A DNA stretch of 64,000 nt from Sphingomonas echinoides (GTDB taxonomy: Bacteria > Pseudomonadota > Alphaproteobacteria > Sphingomonadales > Sphingomonadaceae), in contig NZ_JAPYKK010000014.1 of NCBI RefSeq assembly GCF_029623395.1, positions 29,098 to 93,097 on the forward strand, read 5' to 3'. The position numbers and the translations under genes are program-made. Of the stretch, positions 9,021-19,096 are shown piece after piece. Position 1 is the stretch's first letter. Each line of letters begins with the position of its first letter. Below the pieces are notes generated by a model, which had not been told where the DNA came from, ran no database searches, and saw only the letters and a program-made list of their open reading frames with translations.

Positions 9021-10073
9021 TCACTTCAGCGCCGCGAGCACTGCATCGCCCATCTGCGCCGTGGTCAGCTTGCCCCCCAGATCGACTGTCCGCGCCCCAT
9101 CGGCAATCGCGGCGCGAACCGCCTGCTCGACCCGAACCGCGGAAGCCTCGTCCGACAGCGAGTGCCGCAGCAACAACGCCGCCGACAGGATCGCCGCGCA
9201 GGGATTGGCCTTGCCCTGCCCCGCAATATCGGGTGCAGACCCGTGGATCGGCTCGTACAACCCGCAACTGCCCTGCCAATCGTTGAGCGACGCGGACGGC
9301 AGCATCCCGATCGACCCGACGCACATGCTCGCCTGGTCGGACAGGATGTCGCCGAACAGGTTGCTGGTCACGATCACGTCGAACGCGCCCGGGTTGCGGA
9401 CCAGCTGCATCGCGGCGTTGTCGACATACATGTGGCTCAGCTTGACCTCGGCATAGTCGCGCGCGATCTCGTTTACGATCTCGCGCCACAGCTGCGACGT
9501 CTCGAGCACGTTCGCCTTGTCGACCGAGGTCAGCATGCGGTTGCGCCGTGCCGCCATCTCGAACCCGACCCGCACGATCCGCGCGATCTCGACCTCGTCA
9601 TACCGCATCATGTCATGCGCCTCGCGCAGGCCGGTATGCGAGAAGCCACGGCTCTTTTCACCGAAATAGACGTCGCCGGTCAGCTCGCGGACGATGACCA
9701 TGTCGATCGCGCGCGCGATTTCGGGGCGGAGCGCGGACGCGTCCTCCAGGCCCGGCATCATCGTCGCGGGGCGCAGGTTGGCGAACAGGCCGAGTTCCTT
9801 GCGCAAGCCCAGGATCGCCTGCTCCGGACGCACCGAGCGTTCGAGCCCGTCCATGTCGGGGTCGCCGACCGCGCCGAACAGGATCGCATCGGCGCGGTGC
9901 GCCAGCGCGAGCGTCTCGGGCGGGAGCGGATGACTGGTCTTGCGATAGGCCGCACCGCCGACAAGGCCAGGCTCGAACGTAAGGTCGAGCCCGAGCGCCT
10001 CGAGCACGCGGCGAGCCTCGTGCGTCACTTCGGGGCCAATGCCGTCTCCAGCGAGGATTGCGATCAGTGCCAT
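9021..10073 (-). CDS. leuB: 3-isopropylmalate dehydrogenase
   Basis: A 350-residue LeuB. It oxidatively decarboxylates 3-isopropylmalate to 2-oxoisocaproate in leucine synthesis. Signatures are [10 protein letters not shown] at residues 6-15, the substrate loop [21 protein letters not shown] (basic residues), [24 protein letters not shown] and the NAD-binding [14 protein letters not shown]. The ATG at 10073 gives the normal length, and 20 further codons upstream are not needed. It is separated from recO by 52 bases; leuA, leuC and leuD are not in the window. Confidence 0.96.
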   Translation of the reverse strand: MALIAILAGDGIGPEVTHEARRVLEALGLDLTFEPGLVGGAAYRKTSHPLPPETLALAHRADAILFGAVGDPDMDGLERSVRPEQAILGLRKELGLFANLRPATMMPGLEDASALRPEIARAIDMVIVRELTGDVYFGEKSRGFSHTGLREAHDMMRYDEVEIARIVRVGFEMAARRNRMLTSVDKANVLETSQLWREIVNEIARDYAEVKLSHMYVDNAAMQLVRNPGAFDVIVTSNLFGDILSDQASMCVGSIGMLPSASLNDWQGSCGLYEPIHGSAPDIAGQGKANPCAAILSAALLLRHSLSDEASAVRVEQAVRAAIADGARTVDLGGKLTTAQMGDAVLAALK

Positions 10074-10125
10074 GGTCCGTACCGCTCCGTGATTTGAAGG
10101 CGCGGCCATGCCGACCCTTGGCGCA

Positions 10126-10752
10126 TCACGCAACCGCCCTTTTGAGCCGATCTGTCAAACGAGCCCGCGATTCGAGAGTTACGGCCCGCCGATCGACCAG
10201 AATTTGCGCCCCGAGTGCCTCCCCCAGTACGGAAAGGGCCGCGAACACGGCGTGCCAGTCGTCAGCGGCAGGGTCCGTCAGCGCGGCGGGCAAGGCCTCC
10301 GCGTCGAGCCCATAGCCAAGTTCCGCCAGCAGCAATTGCTCGTACCGCGCGATCGACAAGATCCAGCGCCGCGCGGCGGGTGCCAGCGCGATCGCCTCGA
10401 TCACGGCATCCAGCGCCAGGTACAACCGCGGGTACGGCAGCGCCTCGGGAAGTGCCGCCGCCGTCAATGCCGTTACCCAATCGAGCGCGAGCGCCGGTAA
10501 CGGTTCGGCGTACAGCGGCGCGCGGCTGGTGACGAGTTCGACCGTCAGGCTCGCGAGTTGATCGTCGGTCCGCGCGCGCCATTCACCCGCGACCCGGTTG
10601 GCGGGTTGCAGGATCGGCCGAATTCGGCTCGATCGCCCCCCGCGCACATAGCCCGCCTGCAGACCGTCGTCGGGGGTGAGCGCCCGCACAATCGCGCCAT
10701 GCTCACCGTGATGGCGGACGCCGAGGATCAGGGCTTGGGTGCGCAAATGCAT
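10126..10752 (-). CDS. recO: DNA repair protein RecO
   Basis: A 208-residue RecO. The N-terminal OB-fold shows [16 protein letters not shown] at residues 7-22 and [10 protein letters not shown], followed by the helical C-terminal part. RecO anneals single strands and helps RecR load RecA at gaps in the RecF pathway. At 208 residues it is slightly shorter than the 230-250 of many homologues and shows no C-terminal zinc-finger cysteines, as is usual for alphaproteobacterial forms. It precedes leuB on the same strand. Confidence 0.9.
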   Translation of the reverse strand: MHLRTQALILGVRHHGEHGAIVRALTPDDGLQAGYVRGGRSSRIRPILQPANRVAGEWRARTDDQLASLTVELVTSRAPLYAEPLPALALDWVTALTAAALPEALPYPRLYLALDAVIEAIALAPAARRWILSIARYEQLLLAELGYGLDAEALPAALTDPAADDWHAVFAALSVLGEALGAQILVDRRAVTLESRARLTDRLKRAVA

Positions 10753-10860
10753 AAGCGCGTGTAGCGCGCCCGTGGCGGTGTGGGAACGATAAGGGGTGGG
10801 ATACTGCGTGGCCGTAGTCGTCTCGGTAGTTCTCCCGGTCTACGCCGGGGTCGCGCAACC

Positions 10861-11817
10861 CTATGCCGCGCGTTCCGCTACCAGGTTCGACCACAATTGC
10901 TCCGCCTGGCGCCAGCGCGTCCGCAGCGGATCGGGTGACAAGGGCGTATCGGCGTGGCCGGTTCGCAGCGCCGGGAGACCCGCAAAATGCTGCGTCGGCA
11001 TCGCGTCCGCCCTCGCCGCGAGCAGCGCACACAACGCCTCGAACCGGCGGACATGGACGGCATTGGGGCGCGTGCCCGTCCGGTTGGCGAGTTCGAACCC
11101 GTGCGTCACGATCGTCACCGCGGCATGCTCCTGCGCAACCGCATGATCGAGCGCGGCGCGCATCTCGCCAAGCGACAGCGCGCACACCTGAAAATTGCGC
11201 AAGTGCCCCGGACGTTCCTCGATCAACGTGACCGGCACCTCGACGATTCCCAATCGCTCGACCGGTGCGATCTGGCGAACCGGCAGGTCGATCTGGCTCG
11301 GCCACGGATGTTCGCTGCCGTTGTGGCTGCTGTCATAGGCGATTCCGTTGCGCACCAGCGCGCGCAGCGTATCGTCGTTCGCGCTGTACGACCCCGCCCG
11401 AAACGCGACCGGGCGCGGCGCACCCGCAGCCACCAGCAGGTCAATTCCCCCTGCGATCAGGTCGCTCTGGTCGTCGCGCGAGTATTCCACCATTTGGAAC
11501 CGGCTGTAGCTCGCGCCGCCATCGTCCGCCGCGGCGCCCGACCAATTGGGGTGCAAGTGCAATTGCACCTCCTGCCCCGCCTGCAGGATCGCTTCGACCA
11601 CACGACGGATCGGGTCGAGGCCAAAGACCAGCGCCGGCATCGGATCGACGAAGAAACACGCCTTCAACCCGGTCCGCGCCAAGGTGGCCAGCATGTGCGC
11701 GATACCGACTCCGGCGGGCTCGAACGAGCGGGCGAACAGCTCATCGACGGAAAGACGCGCAGCATGATGCCGCCACATCAGCTCGGTATCGACGGTCAGG
11801 AACACGGGTACACTCAC
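10861..11817 (-). CDS. Polysaccharide deacetylase-like protein
   Basis: A 318-residue protein with a NodB-like fold: FLTVDTELMW at residues 6-15 carries the first catalytic Asp, LHLHPNW at about 105-111 supplies metal-binding His residues, and FRAGSYSAND and TIVTHGFE follow. These motifs suggest a metal-dependent carbohydrate esterase/deacetylase, here without a signal peptide. The start is GTG at 11817 with GGGAG directly adjacent, an unusually short spacing. The sugar substrate is unknown; a glycosyltransferase gene lies about 1.5 kb upstream on the same strand. Confidence 0.82.
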   Translation of the reverse strand: MSVPVFLTVDTELMWRHHAARLSVDELFARSFEPAGVGIAHMLATLARTGLKACFFVDPMPALVFGLDPIRRVVEAILQAGQEVQLHLHPNWSGAAADDGGASYSRFQMVEYSRDDQSDLIAGGIDLLVAAGAPRPVAFRAGSYSANDDTLRALVRNGIAYDSSHNGSEHPWPSQIDLPVRQIAPVERLGIVEVPVTLIEERPGHLRNFQVCALSLGEMRAALDHAVAQEHAAVTIVTHGFELANRTGTRPNAVHVRRFEALCALLAARADAMPTQHFAGLPALRTGHADTPLSPDPLRTRWRQAEQLWSNLVAERAA

Positions 11818-11890
11818 CTCCCGGCCCTAGCGCGCGGGAGGTGAAAAAATCGCCAACCAATCAGTTACGAAATGTTGCTGGAGCGGACGA

Positions 11891-13294
11891 TCAGTCGCCC
11901 GTCAGGATCCGGTCGAACAGTTGCTTCACGGTCGGCACGAACCCGTTGGAATAGAACGGATCGCGCTTGAACTGATACGCGCCGTGTCCTGCGAACATCA
12001 AATTCTGCTCGACATCCCCGCCGTGTGCGATGTCCTGCAGCGTCTTCTGGATGCAGAAGCTGCGCGGATCGGCAAGGCGTCCGGTCGAGTTGGTCTCGGT
12101 ATCCGACCACGACGAGAACGAGCACTGGCTGAGGCAGCCCATGCAATCCGCCTGATCCTTGCGGATCACGCCCTTGTCCTCCGGGGTCACGAACACCAGC
12201 GTGTTGTCCGGCGTCTTGAGCGCATCCGTATAGCCCGCACCGAACCACTCGCGCGCGCGGAGCAGGTCGTTGCGCGTCACCCAGAAATTCTTGCCCTTGA
12301 CGCCGACGTCGAGCTGGAACGTGTGATCGCCCGCGCTTTGCGTCGAGAAGGCGATCTGGCGCTCGGAACGCGCCTGCAAATGCCGCAGGAACGGGTTGAG
12401 CACCGCGCTCGAATAGAAACCGGTCGGGGAGAAGCGATGCAGCAGCACCTCGCCTTCCTGAATGTTGGTAAGCCGTGCCTTCCAATCCTCCGGGATCGGG
12501 CTTTCCTGCGTCAGCAGCGGTCGCGTGCCGAACTGGAACGCGATCGAGCCGAGCTCGGGATTGTCGATCCAGTCGGACCAGTCGCGCAGATACCAGACGC
12601 CGCCCGCCATCACGATCGGGACGTCATCCGAAATCCCGCCTTCGCGCATCGTGTCGCGCAGCGCCTTGACGCGCGGATAGGGATCCTGCGGGACCAGCGG
12701 GTCTTCTGCGTTGGACAGGCCGTTATGCCCGCCCGCAAGCCACGGATCCTCATAGACGACCGCCGACAGATAGTCCGCCGCCTTGGAATAGGCGCGCTTC
12801 CACAGCGCGCGGAAGGCACGGCCCGAGCTGACGATCGGCAAATAGCTGACCTCGTAAGACGAGGCGATTTCACTAAGCTTGTAGGGCATCCCCGCGCCGC
12901 AGGTAACACCCGCGACGAGCCCGCGCGTGCGCTCCAGCACGCCGTTCAGGATGCGTTGCGCACCGCCCATTTCCCACAGGACGTTGATGTTGATCGCACC
13001 CTGGCCGCCCGCGATGTCATACGCGCGCTGCACCTGCTGGACCGCGCCCTCGATCGCGAATTCGATCAGTTCCTCGTGGCGTTCGCGCCGGGTCAGCTTG
13101 GTGTAGACCTGCGGAATGATCTTGCCGTCGGGATCGTAGCTGTCGGCGTTGACCGCCGAGACCGTCCCGATCCCCCCCGCCGCGGCCCAGGCGCCCGCGC
13201 TTGCATGGTTGGTCGCGGCGACGCCCTTCCCGCCCTCGACGAGCGGCCAGACCTCGCGGCCTCCATAAACGATGGGCTTCAAACCTTTGAACAA
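11891..13294 (-). CDS. Nitronate monooxygenase/FabK-like flavoprotein with C-terminal cysteine cluster
   Basis: A 467-residue TIM-barrel flavin oxidoreductase related to 2-nitropropane dioxygenase and FabK, with GGKGVAATNHASAGAWAAAG near the N-terminus, GVTCGAGMPYKL and the FMN-phosphate loop IVMAGGVW. The terminal region is unusual: CMGCLSQC (Cys384, Cys387, Cys391) plus Cys414 could ligate an Fe-S cluster, which classical nitronate monooxygenases lack. The start is taken as TTG at 13294, 8 bases after GGGAG, giving an FKGLKPIVYGG N-terminus; the frame stays open upstream without family similarity. The substrate is unknown. Confidence 0.8.
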   Translation of the reverse strand: MFKGLKPIVYGGREVWPLVEGGKGVAATNHASAGAWAAAGGIGTVSAVNADSYDPDGKIIPQVYTKLTRRERHEELIEFAIEGAVQQVQRAYDIAGGQGAININVLWEMGGAQRILNGVLERTRGLVAGVTCGAGMPYKLSEIASSYEVSYLPIVSSGRAFRALWKRAYSKAADYLSAVVYEDPWLAGGHNGLSNAEDPLVPQDPYPRVKALRDTMREGGISDDVPIVMAGGVWYLRDWSDWIDNPELGSIAFQFGTRPLLTQESPIPEDWKARLTNIQEGEVLLHRFSPTGFYSSAVLNPFLRHLQARSERQIAFSTQSAGDHTFQLDVGVKGKNFWVTRNDLLRAREWFGAGYTDALKTPDNTLVFVTPEDKGVIRKDQADCMGCLSQCSFSSWSDTETNSTGRLADPRSFCIQKTLQDIAHGGDVEQNLMFAGHGAYQFKRDPFYSNGFVPTVKQLFDRILTGD

Positions 13295-13361
13295 GTGACC
13301 GGCTCCCGGATTAACATACGTGCGATATAGGCGTTGGATGCCACGCGCGGCAAACCGTGAA

Positions 13362-14498
13362 TTACCCCAAGCGGCCTGGCTGGCCGAGGACGGTGGAATA
13401 CAATGCGCGATAGCGCGCAATCATCGTCGCCTCGTCGAATTCCGCGACCGCCTTCGCGCGGTTCTTCTGCCCCAGATAGCCCCGCTGCTCAGGCGTGGCA
13501 TCACATAAGGTCTGCAATGAATCGCGCAAAGCCACTTCGTGCGTCCGCCGATCGATAAAACTATGATTGTCGGGGGATACCATCGCGAGGATGTCGCCGA
13601 CCGGCGTCGCGACGATCGGCAGGCCCGCCGCCATTCCCTCGATCACCGCGATCGGGAATTGCTCGCTCTTCGACGACAGCGCCATGATGTCGAACAGGCC
13701 GATAAAGCGATGCGGCTCGGGCAGGAAGCCGGGCAGGACGAGCTGGTTCTCCATTCCCATCCGCTCGGCCGTGTCGAGGATCGTCTGGCGCTCGGGCCCC
13801 TCGCCGACGATCACCAAGCGCACGCGCCCCGACAGACCGCCGACCGCGCGCACCAGCATCGGCAGGTCCTTGACCTCCCTCAAGCCGGCGAGCGTGCCAA
13901 TGACAACTTCACCGGGCTTGCGCTTGAAACCAGGGATCGCCTTCGGATCGGGCTTCTTGGCGTAAAGCGCAGTGTCGATCCCGTTGGCGATCCGGTGGAC
14001 CCGGTCGCGCGGCTGCTTCCACGTCTTGAGCGCGATCGCCTCGAGCGTTTGCGACGGCACCACCAGTGCCTCGGCCTTGGTCAGCGCAAACCGGCGATAC
14101 AGATTGCGTTGCGGTTTCAGCCCGTCGGCTTCGTCGGCGTTGAAGCCGTCCTCGTGATGCACCACCGGAGGCATCCCCTTGGACGACACGCGCTTCGCCA
14201 TCACCCCGTCGATCGCGCCCCAATTATACGTCAGCACCAAGTCGAACCGCCGCATATACGCCGCGATCGCCTCGTAGCGCTGGACCGACGGGCCACCCGT
14301 CAACGGCGGCGGGTTCTGCGCGATCTCGTAATCGATGCCCGGCGCAATCGCCGTCTGCGCGCCATACTGTCCGTCCATGCTCGACACGATCGTGTGCCGC
14401 GCATGCGCGCCGAACGCGTTCATCAGCCGCACCGCACGCGCCTCCTTCCCGCCGAGCGAGAAGGTAGAATGCAGATGGAGGATGTTCACGGGTCGCAT
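13362..14498 (-). CDS. Glycosyltransferase family 4 (GT-B)
   Basis: A 378-residue retaining GT-B glycosyltransferase. The N-terminal acceptor half begins NILHLHSTFSLGGKE; the C-terminal GT4 donor domain shows IGTLAGLREVKDLPMLV, LVIVGEGPER and SEQFPIAVIEGMAAGLPIVAT, the E-x7-E nucleotide-sugar region. It probably adds sugars to cell-surface polysaccharide. The flavoprotein gene downstream starts 67 bases after its stop. The upstream gap is shared with the divergent diguanylate cyclase gene. Confidence 0.9.
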   Translation of the reverse strand: MRPVNILHLHSTFSLGGKEARAVRLMNAFGAHARHTIVSSMDGQYGAQTAIAPGIDYEIAQNPPPLTGGPSVQRYEAIAAYMRRFDLVLTYNWGAIDGVMAKRVSSKGMPPVVHHEDGFNADEADGLKPQRNLYRRFALTKAEALVVPSQTLEAIALKTWKQPRDRVHRIANGIDTALYAKKPDPKAIPGFKRKPGEVVIGTLAGLREVKDLPMLVRAVGGLSGRVRLVIVGEGPERQTILDTAERMGMENQLVLPGFLPEPHRFIGLFDIMALSSKSEQFPIAVIEGMAAGLPIVATPVGDILAMVSPDNHSFIDRRTHEVALRDSLQTLCDATPEQRGYLGQKNRAKAVAEFDEATMIARYRALYSTVLGQPGRLG

Positions 14499-14639
14499 CG
14501 CCCGCGTGCTTACCGACTCCGCGGCGCAAAACCAGCCCCGTCGTGTCGCGGGCTAAACTGTACGCAATGGCCGAGGTAGCGGCGCACCGAAGCTGCGTCG
14601 ATGCAGTCCCTCACCGCGATGCGACCTACCGAAGCCTCG

Positions 14640-14656
14640 GTAACACAATATTAACC
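14640..14656 (+). promoter_or_regulatory. CtrA-like box upstream of diguanylate cyclase
   Basis: GTAA-N7-TTAACC differs from the CtrA consensus TTAA-N7-TTAAC at one base. It ends 22 bases before the ATG of the diguanylate cyclase at 14679. An equivalent site sits at exactly the same distance before the second cyclase gene (59816-59832). AT-rich matches of this kind are rare in such GC-rich DNA. Function is inferred. Confidence 0.45.
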
Positions 14657-14678
14657 TTCTGCTCGTTACGGACCCTTA

Positions 14679-15620
<942 letters not shown>

Positions 15621-15657
15621 GATTATCGCGGTCTCAACACCTGCGGAGTCCCCCCGT

Positions 15658-15686
15658 CAGGGGAGGTTCGCTTGTCCCCTCCCCTG
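15658..15686. terminator. Hairpin after diguanylate cyclase
   Basis: CAGGGGAGG at 15658-15666 and CCTCCCCTG at 15678-15686 form a 9-bp stem with an 11-base loop, 37 bases after the cyclase stop. No T-tract follows, so factor-independent termination is uncertain. The remaining sequence to 15860 shows no coding potential or RNA gene that I can recognise. Confidence 0.4.
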
Positions 15687-15860
15687 CTGCAGATCGAAGG
15701 CCGCCACCGCTGGGGGGGGCACGCGTTACAGGCTGTATCGCGGCGCGGCCGCAACGGCTGTGAACGGGGAGCATTGGTGTCCGTTTTACCGGTCCTCGAT
15801 CGATGCAAGACGTGTGGATGATGCACTTACGGCCACCGACGGCACGTCTTACAGGCCTCG

Positions 15861-16997
15861 TTATGACCGTTTCGCGGACGCGGCCATATCGGGCTGCGTC
15901 AAGTCGAGCACTTCCAATCTCGGAGCGCCGCTTCGCCGTCTGATCAGGCTTCCCAACGGAACATCGTAGGTACCGCGCAAAGTAAACCGTTCGACACGAT
16001 AGACCCCGCGATCAGCGCTGCTGGTCGAGAAGCCGGTATAGCGTCGTTCGGAAACCTGTTTGAGAAGCGATCCCGCCCATCCCGTCGGGGGCGAGCCGCG
16101 CAGGATCTCGGGCTCGTTCGTCTTGCCGTCAGGCGCGATCCAGAATCCGATATCGACCCATTCGATCGGATCGACGTCGGTTGAGCGCGCGGGAAAGGGA
16201 TTGAACGTGTCGAATTTGGCTGCCGCCTTCTGCGCCGCAGCTATTTCGGTGAGTTTATAGGGAGGAGCCCAGATCAGCGCAGGCCCGCTCGCCCCCTCGT
16301 GACCGATCGTGCGAACCATCTTATCGATTTGCGCATTGTCTTTCCGCCCCGCCGCCAGGCGCAACCGCACGACCTGCAATGCCGTACGCAGCTTTGGATC
16401 ATTTGCGATCGGACGCGCTTCGGCTTCGGCCATAAGTCGGGCTGCACCGGCAGTGTCGCCTCGCGCGTTGGCCAGTCCGACGCGACGTAGCGTCGCCTGC
16501 ATCGCGAGCGATGCGTTTCCTTCGGCCAAGGCGTGGCGCTCTACCGTTTTATACGAAGACTCGGCATTATCCGCATCGTGCTTCCCCAGCCACATATCGC
16601 CGATCGCAAACATGGCATCGACGACGGCAGGGTCATCACCGGGCAGATTATCGCGAAGCGTCCGGACCCGCTGGCCGACCGCCCGCTTGAACGCATCCAT
16701 ATCCCCGTCGTGCAAGGACACGGTGGCATAGGCTTCGTAGAGGGCTGAAACCGGTTTGGGATCGGTCGCGGCGTGGCGTTTGTTACGAGATATGGCCGCC
16801 TCGAGCGTACGCCGCGCCTTGATGTACGCGCCGTCTCGGAACTGTCGCTCGGCGAAGGCAATCGACACTTGCGCATCCCGCAACGGAGTACAGGTCTGCT
16901 TGACGCACGCCGCGTAGGCTTCCGAAAGCCGCGTGCCAGAAACGACGATATCAGGAGCGGCACTTTGTAGCGACAACATGAGGAATAAAGCGATCAT
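15861..16997 (-). CDS. Exported protein of unknown function with helical (TPR-like) repeats
   Basis: A 378-residue protein I cannot assign to a named family. It has a short signal peptide (about 1-14), a central helical region (about 45-235) with repeated AEAxA-type helices suggesting tetratricopeptide-like repeats, and a C-terminal domain (about 265-345) with WVDIGFWIAPDGKTNEPEIL resembling the TonB C-terminal fold. The ATG at 16997 follows GGAAGG at a good distance. Codon use looks somewhat less GC-rich than in neighbours. Convergent with the cyclase gene. Confidence 0.7.
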   Translation of the reverse strand: MIALFLMLSLQSAAPDIVVSGTRLSEAYAACVKQTCTPLRDAQVSIAFAERQFRDGAYIKARRTLEAAISRNKRHAATDPKPVSALYEAYATVSLHDGDMDAFKRAVGQRVRTLRDNLPGDDPAVVDAMFAIGDMWLGKHDADNAESSYKTVERHALAEGNASLAMQATLRRVGLANARGDTAGAARLMAEAEARPIANDPKLRTALQVVRLRLAAGRKDNAQIDKMVRTIGHEGASGPALIWAPPYKLTEIAAAQKAAAKFDTFNPFPARSTDVDPIEWVDIGFWIAPDGKTNEPEILRGSPPTGWAGSLLKQVSERRYTGFSTSSADRGVYRVERFTLRGTYDVPLGSLIRRRSGAPRLEVLDLTQPDMAASAKRS

Positions 16998-17177
16998 CAA
17001 TCACCTTCCACGCTCAGTCAGAACTCGTTCCGCTGCACACCTGACATTACATCAGTTCATCTACTTCATAACCTATGACGTTTGCATCATCAATGTCCGG
17101 CTTTGTAGTAGAGCGGATCGGTCTGGAGCACACCCGCTTCGGCGAACGCGACTCTCCTCTTTTGGTGGACGACGAAC

Positions 17178-18305
17178 CTACGCGAACAGCGCCTTCGGCA
17201 AATGCGAGATCCGGCACGCCAGATCCGCCTCGCCGCTCGCGACCACGTAATGATCCCCCGCGTCGGCGATGCCCGTCGTGAACACGACGTTGTCGATATA
17301 CATCTGGTCACGCAGCGGGTCGGTCAGCGCAGGGTTGGCTTCGATCAGCGCGTCGTGGCTGGTGCGAAGGACCCGGCTCGGGTCTTCGCGGTCGAGCAGC
17401 GACCAATAGGTGCGATACACCCCGACCACGCCCATCGGCTCGACCCCGTGCCACAAGCTGAGCCAGCCGCCGCCATCGGGCCCGTCGACCAGGATCGGCG
17501 GGGTGCCGCCGCCCATCCGCGCGGTCGCCATGGTCGCCGCATGCGGGCGGATGCCGGGGCGCTCGTGCGGCTTCCAGTGAAGCGCGTCGGGCGAGGTCGA
17601 CAGGTTGATCGAAGGCCCCGCGCGCCACTCGCTCCCCGGCGGGTAGGCGAAATACAGGTCGCCCAAGGGCCGCGTCTGCGCCCAGTATTTGCCGCCGACC
17701 AGCCCTTCGAAGATCAGCATGTCCTTGTTCTGGTGATCGAGCACGATCCCCTCGAGCGTCCAGTCGAGCGCATTGTCCGAGCTGTAGAGTGTCGTCGAAT
17801 GCCGCTCCGGGCTGACCGAACAGGTCGTCATCAGATATCGGTCGCCGACCTTGCTGATCCGTGCATCCTCGACGCCGTAGCATTGGTAGGACGCGCGCGG
17901 CGCGATCGCCTTGTCGTAATGCACCGCCACCACCGCGGTCCCGTCGGTATTGAGCTCGACCGGCAACAGCCACGACAGCGACGTCAGCGCCATCACCTTC
18001 CACCCGCCGCCACGCATCATGAACTTGCGCGGGTCGGCGGTGTCGACGAACTCGATCGGCCATGCGTCGAGGCAGAAGCCGCCGTCATGCCAGCGGATCG
18101 CGTGGATCTGCTGGTCCTTGATCGGGGTCCGCAACGCCTCGGCGATCCGCACCATCAGCAGCAGGTTGCCGTTGGGCAACCGCGTCATGCCCGGATTGAA
18201 CGCGCCCAGCACATAGGTTTCCGCATCGATCTGGCCCGCGAGCGGGGATTTGCTCAGATCGACATCGGCAGGGGTGAAAATCAGCGCGTCATGGGTGAAG
18301 GTCAT
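17178..18305 (-). CDS. Glycoside hydrolase family 130-like protein
   Basis: A 375-residue five-bladed beta-propeller protein of the GH130 (formerly DUF377) type, with GAFNPGMTRLPNGNLLLMVR near residue 31, CYGVEDARISKVGDRYLM about residue 142, and MYIDNVVFTTGIADAGDHY near the end. Family members phosphorolyse or hydrolyse beta-mannosides; which applies here, and to which glycan, is not visible. Its ATG overlaps the SDR stop in an ATGA, so the two are one operon and may act on the same sugar pathway. Confidence 0.85.
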   Translation of the reverse strand: MTFTHDALIFTPADVDLSKSPLAGQIDAETYVLGAFNPGMTRLPNGNLLLMVRIAEALRTPIKDQQIHAIRWHDGGFCLDAWPIEFVDTADPRKFMMRGGGWKVMALTSLSWLLPVELNTDGTAVVAVHYDKAIAPRASYQCYGVEDARISKVGDRYLMTTCSVSPERHSTTLYSSDNALDWTLEGIVLDHQNKDMLIFEGLVGGKYWAQTRPLGDLYFAYPPGSEWRAGPSINLSTSPDALHWKPHERPGIRPHAATMATARMGGGTPPILVDGPDGGGWLSLWHGVEPMGVVGVYRTYWSLLDREDPSRVLRTSHDALIEANPALTDPLRDQMYIDNVVFTTGIADAGDHYVVASGEADLACRISHLPKALFA

Positions 18306-19060
18306 TCCGAATCCTGATTCCGCGGCGAAATTGTCAGCTGCTGGATAACCGTTCGGCGCGGCTGCGTCAGGATGTAATGCACCCCGACCGCGATATCCTC
18401 CGCGCGGAGCGACGTTTCGTCGCGGATCTTCTCGCGCTGTTGTTCGGGCGGGGTGTCCGGTTCCTGCATCGTCGATCCGGTCAGTCCCGGCTCGACCAGC
18501 GAGACGCGAATGCCTTTAGGCCCCATCTCGCGACGGAATGCCTCTGCGAAGCCCTGAATGCCGTATTTGATCCCGGCATAGACGGTCGAATTGGGGCCGA
18601 GCACATGCGCGCTCATCGACCCGATCAGCACGATGTCGCCTTCGTCACCAATCGCGGGAATCGAGCCGTGCGCGGTCATCAGATAGCCGGTAAAATTGGT
18701 CGCGATGGCATAGCGCACCGCCTCCTCCGACATGTCGCTCAAGCCTTCCGCGGCGATCGCGGCGTTGATCACCGAAACGTCGACACCGCCGAGATGCGCC
18801 TTGCCCGCCTCGACGAACGCCTTGGGGCTGGCCTCTTCCGACAGATCGAGCGTGATCCCGTCGCCCTCGCCGACTTCGCGGATCCGCGCGAGCGCATCGG
18901 CAAGATGCTCCTCGCTCCGACCGCAGATAAAGACGCGCGCGCCTTCGCTCGCGAGCAGCACCGCGATCGCGCGGCCGATCCCGGTGGTGCCGCCGGTGAT
19001 GATCACCCGCTTGCCCTTCAGGCTTGGCATCTTGGTGTGCGCGTCGGACAGGTCGGTCAT
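18302..19060 (-). CDS. SDR family oxidoreductase
   Basis: A 252-residue classical short-chain dehydrogenase. The nucleotide-binding TGGTTGIGRA sits at about residues 22-31, the structural Asn in INAA, catalytic Ser in IGSMSAH and the YxxxK pair in YAGIKYG. CGRSEEH after the second strand suggests NADP(H) preference. The stop overlaps the start of the GH130-like gene by 4 bases, implying translational coupling and a sugar-linked substrate. That link is inference from context only. Confidence 0.87.
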   Translation of the reverse strand: MTDLSDAHTKMPSLKGKRVIITGGTTGIGRAIAVLLASEGARVFICGRSEEHLADALARIREVGEGDGITLDLSEEASPKAFVEAGKAHLGGVDVSVINAAIAAEGLSDMSEEAVRYAIATNFTGYLMTAHGSIPAIGDEGDIVLIGSMSAHVLGPNSTVYAGIKYGIQGFAEAFRREMGPKGIRVSLVEPGLTGSTMQEPDTPPEQQREKIRDETSLRAEDIAVGVHYILTQPRRTVIQQLTISPRNQDSE

Positions 19061-19096
19061 GCAGGGGCTCCCGGGTTCACTCCCTTCCGAGACGCC

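Noticed and set aside
15623..15826. Small minus-strand frame in the gap after the diguanylate cyclase gene
   Set aside because: The product is Arg/Pro/Ser-rich without motif or ribosome site, and the region is repeat-like.
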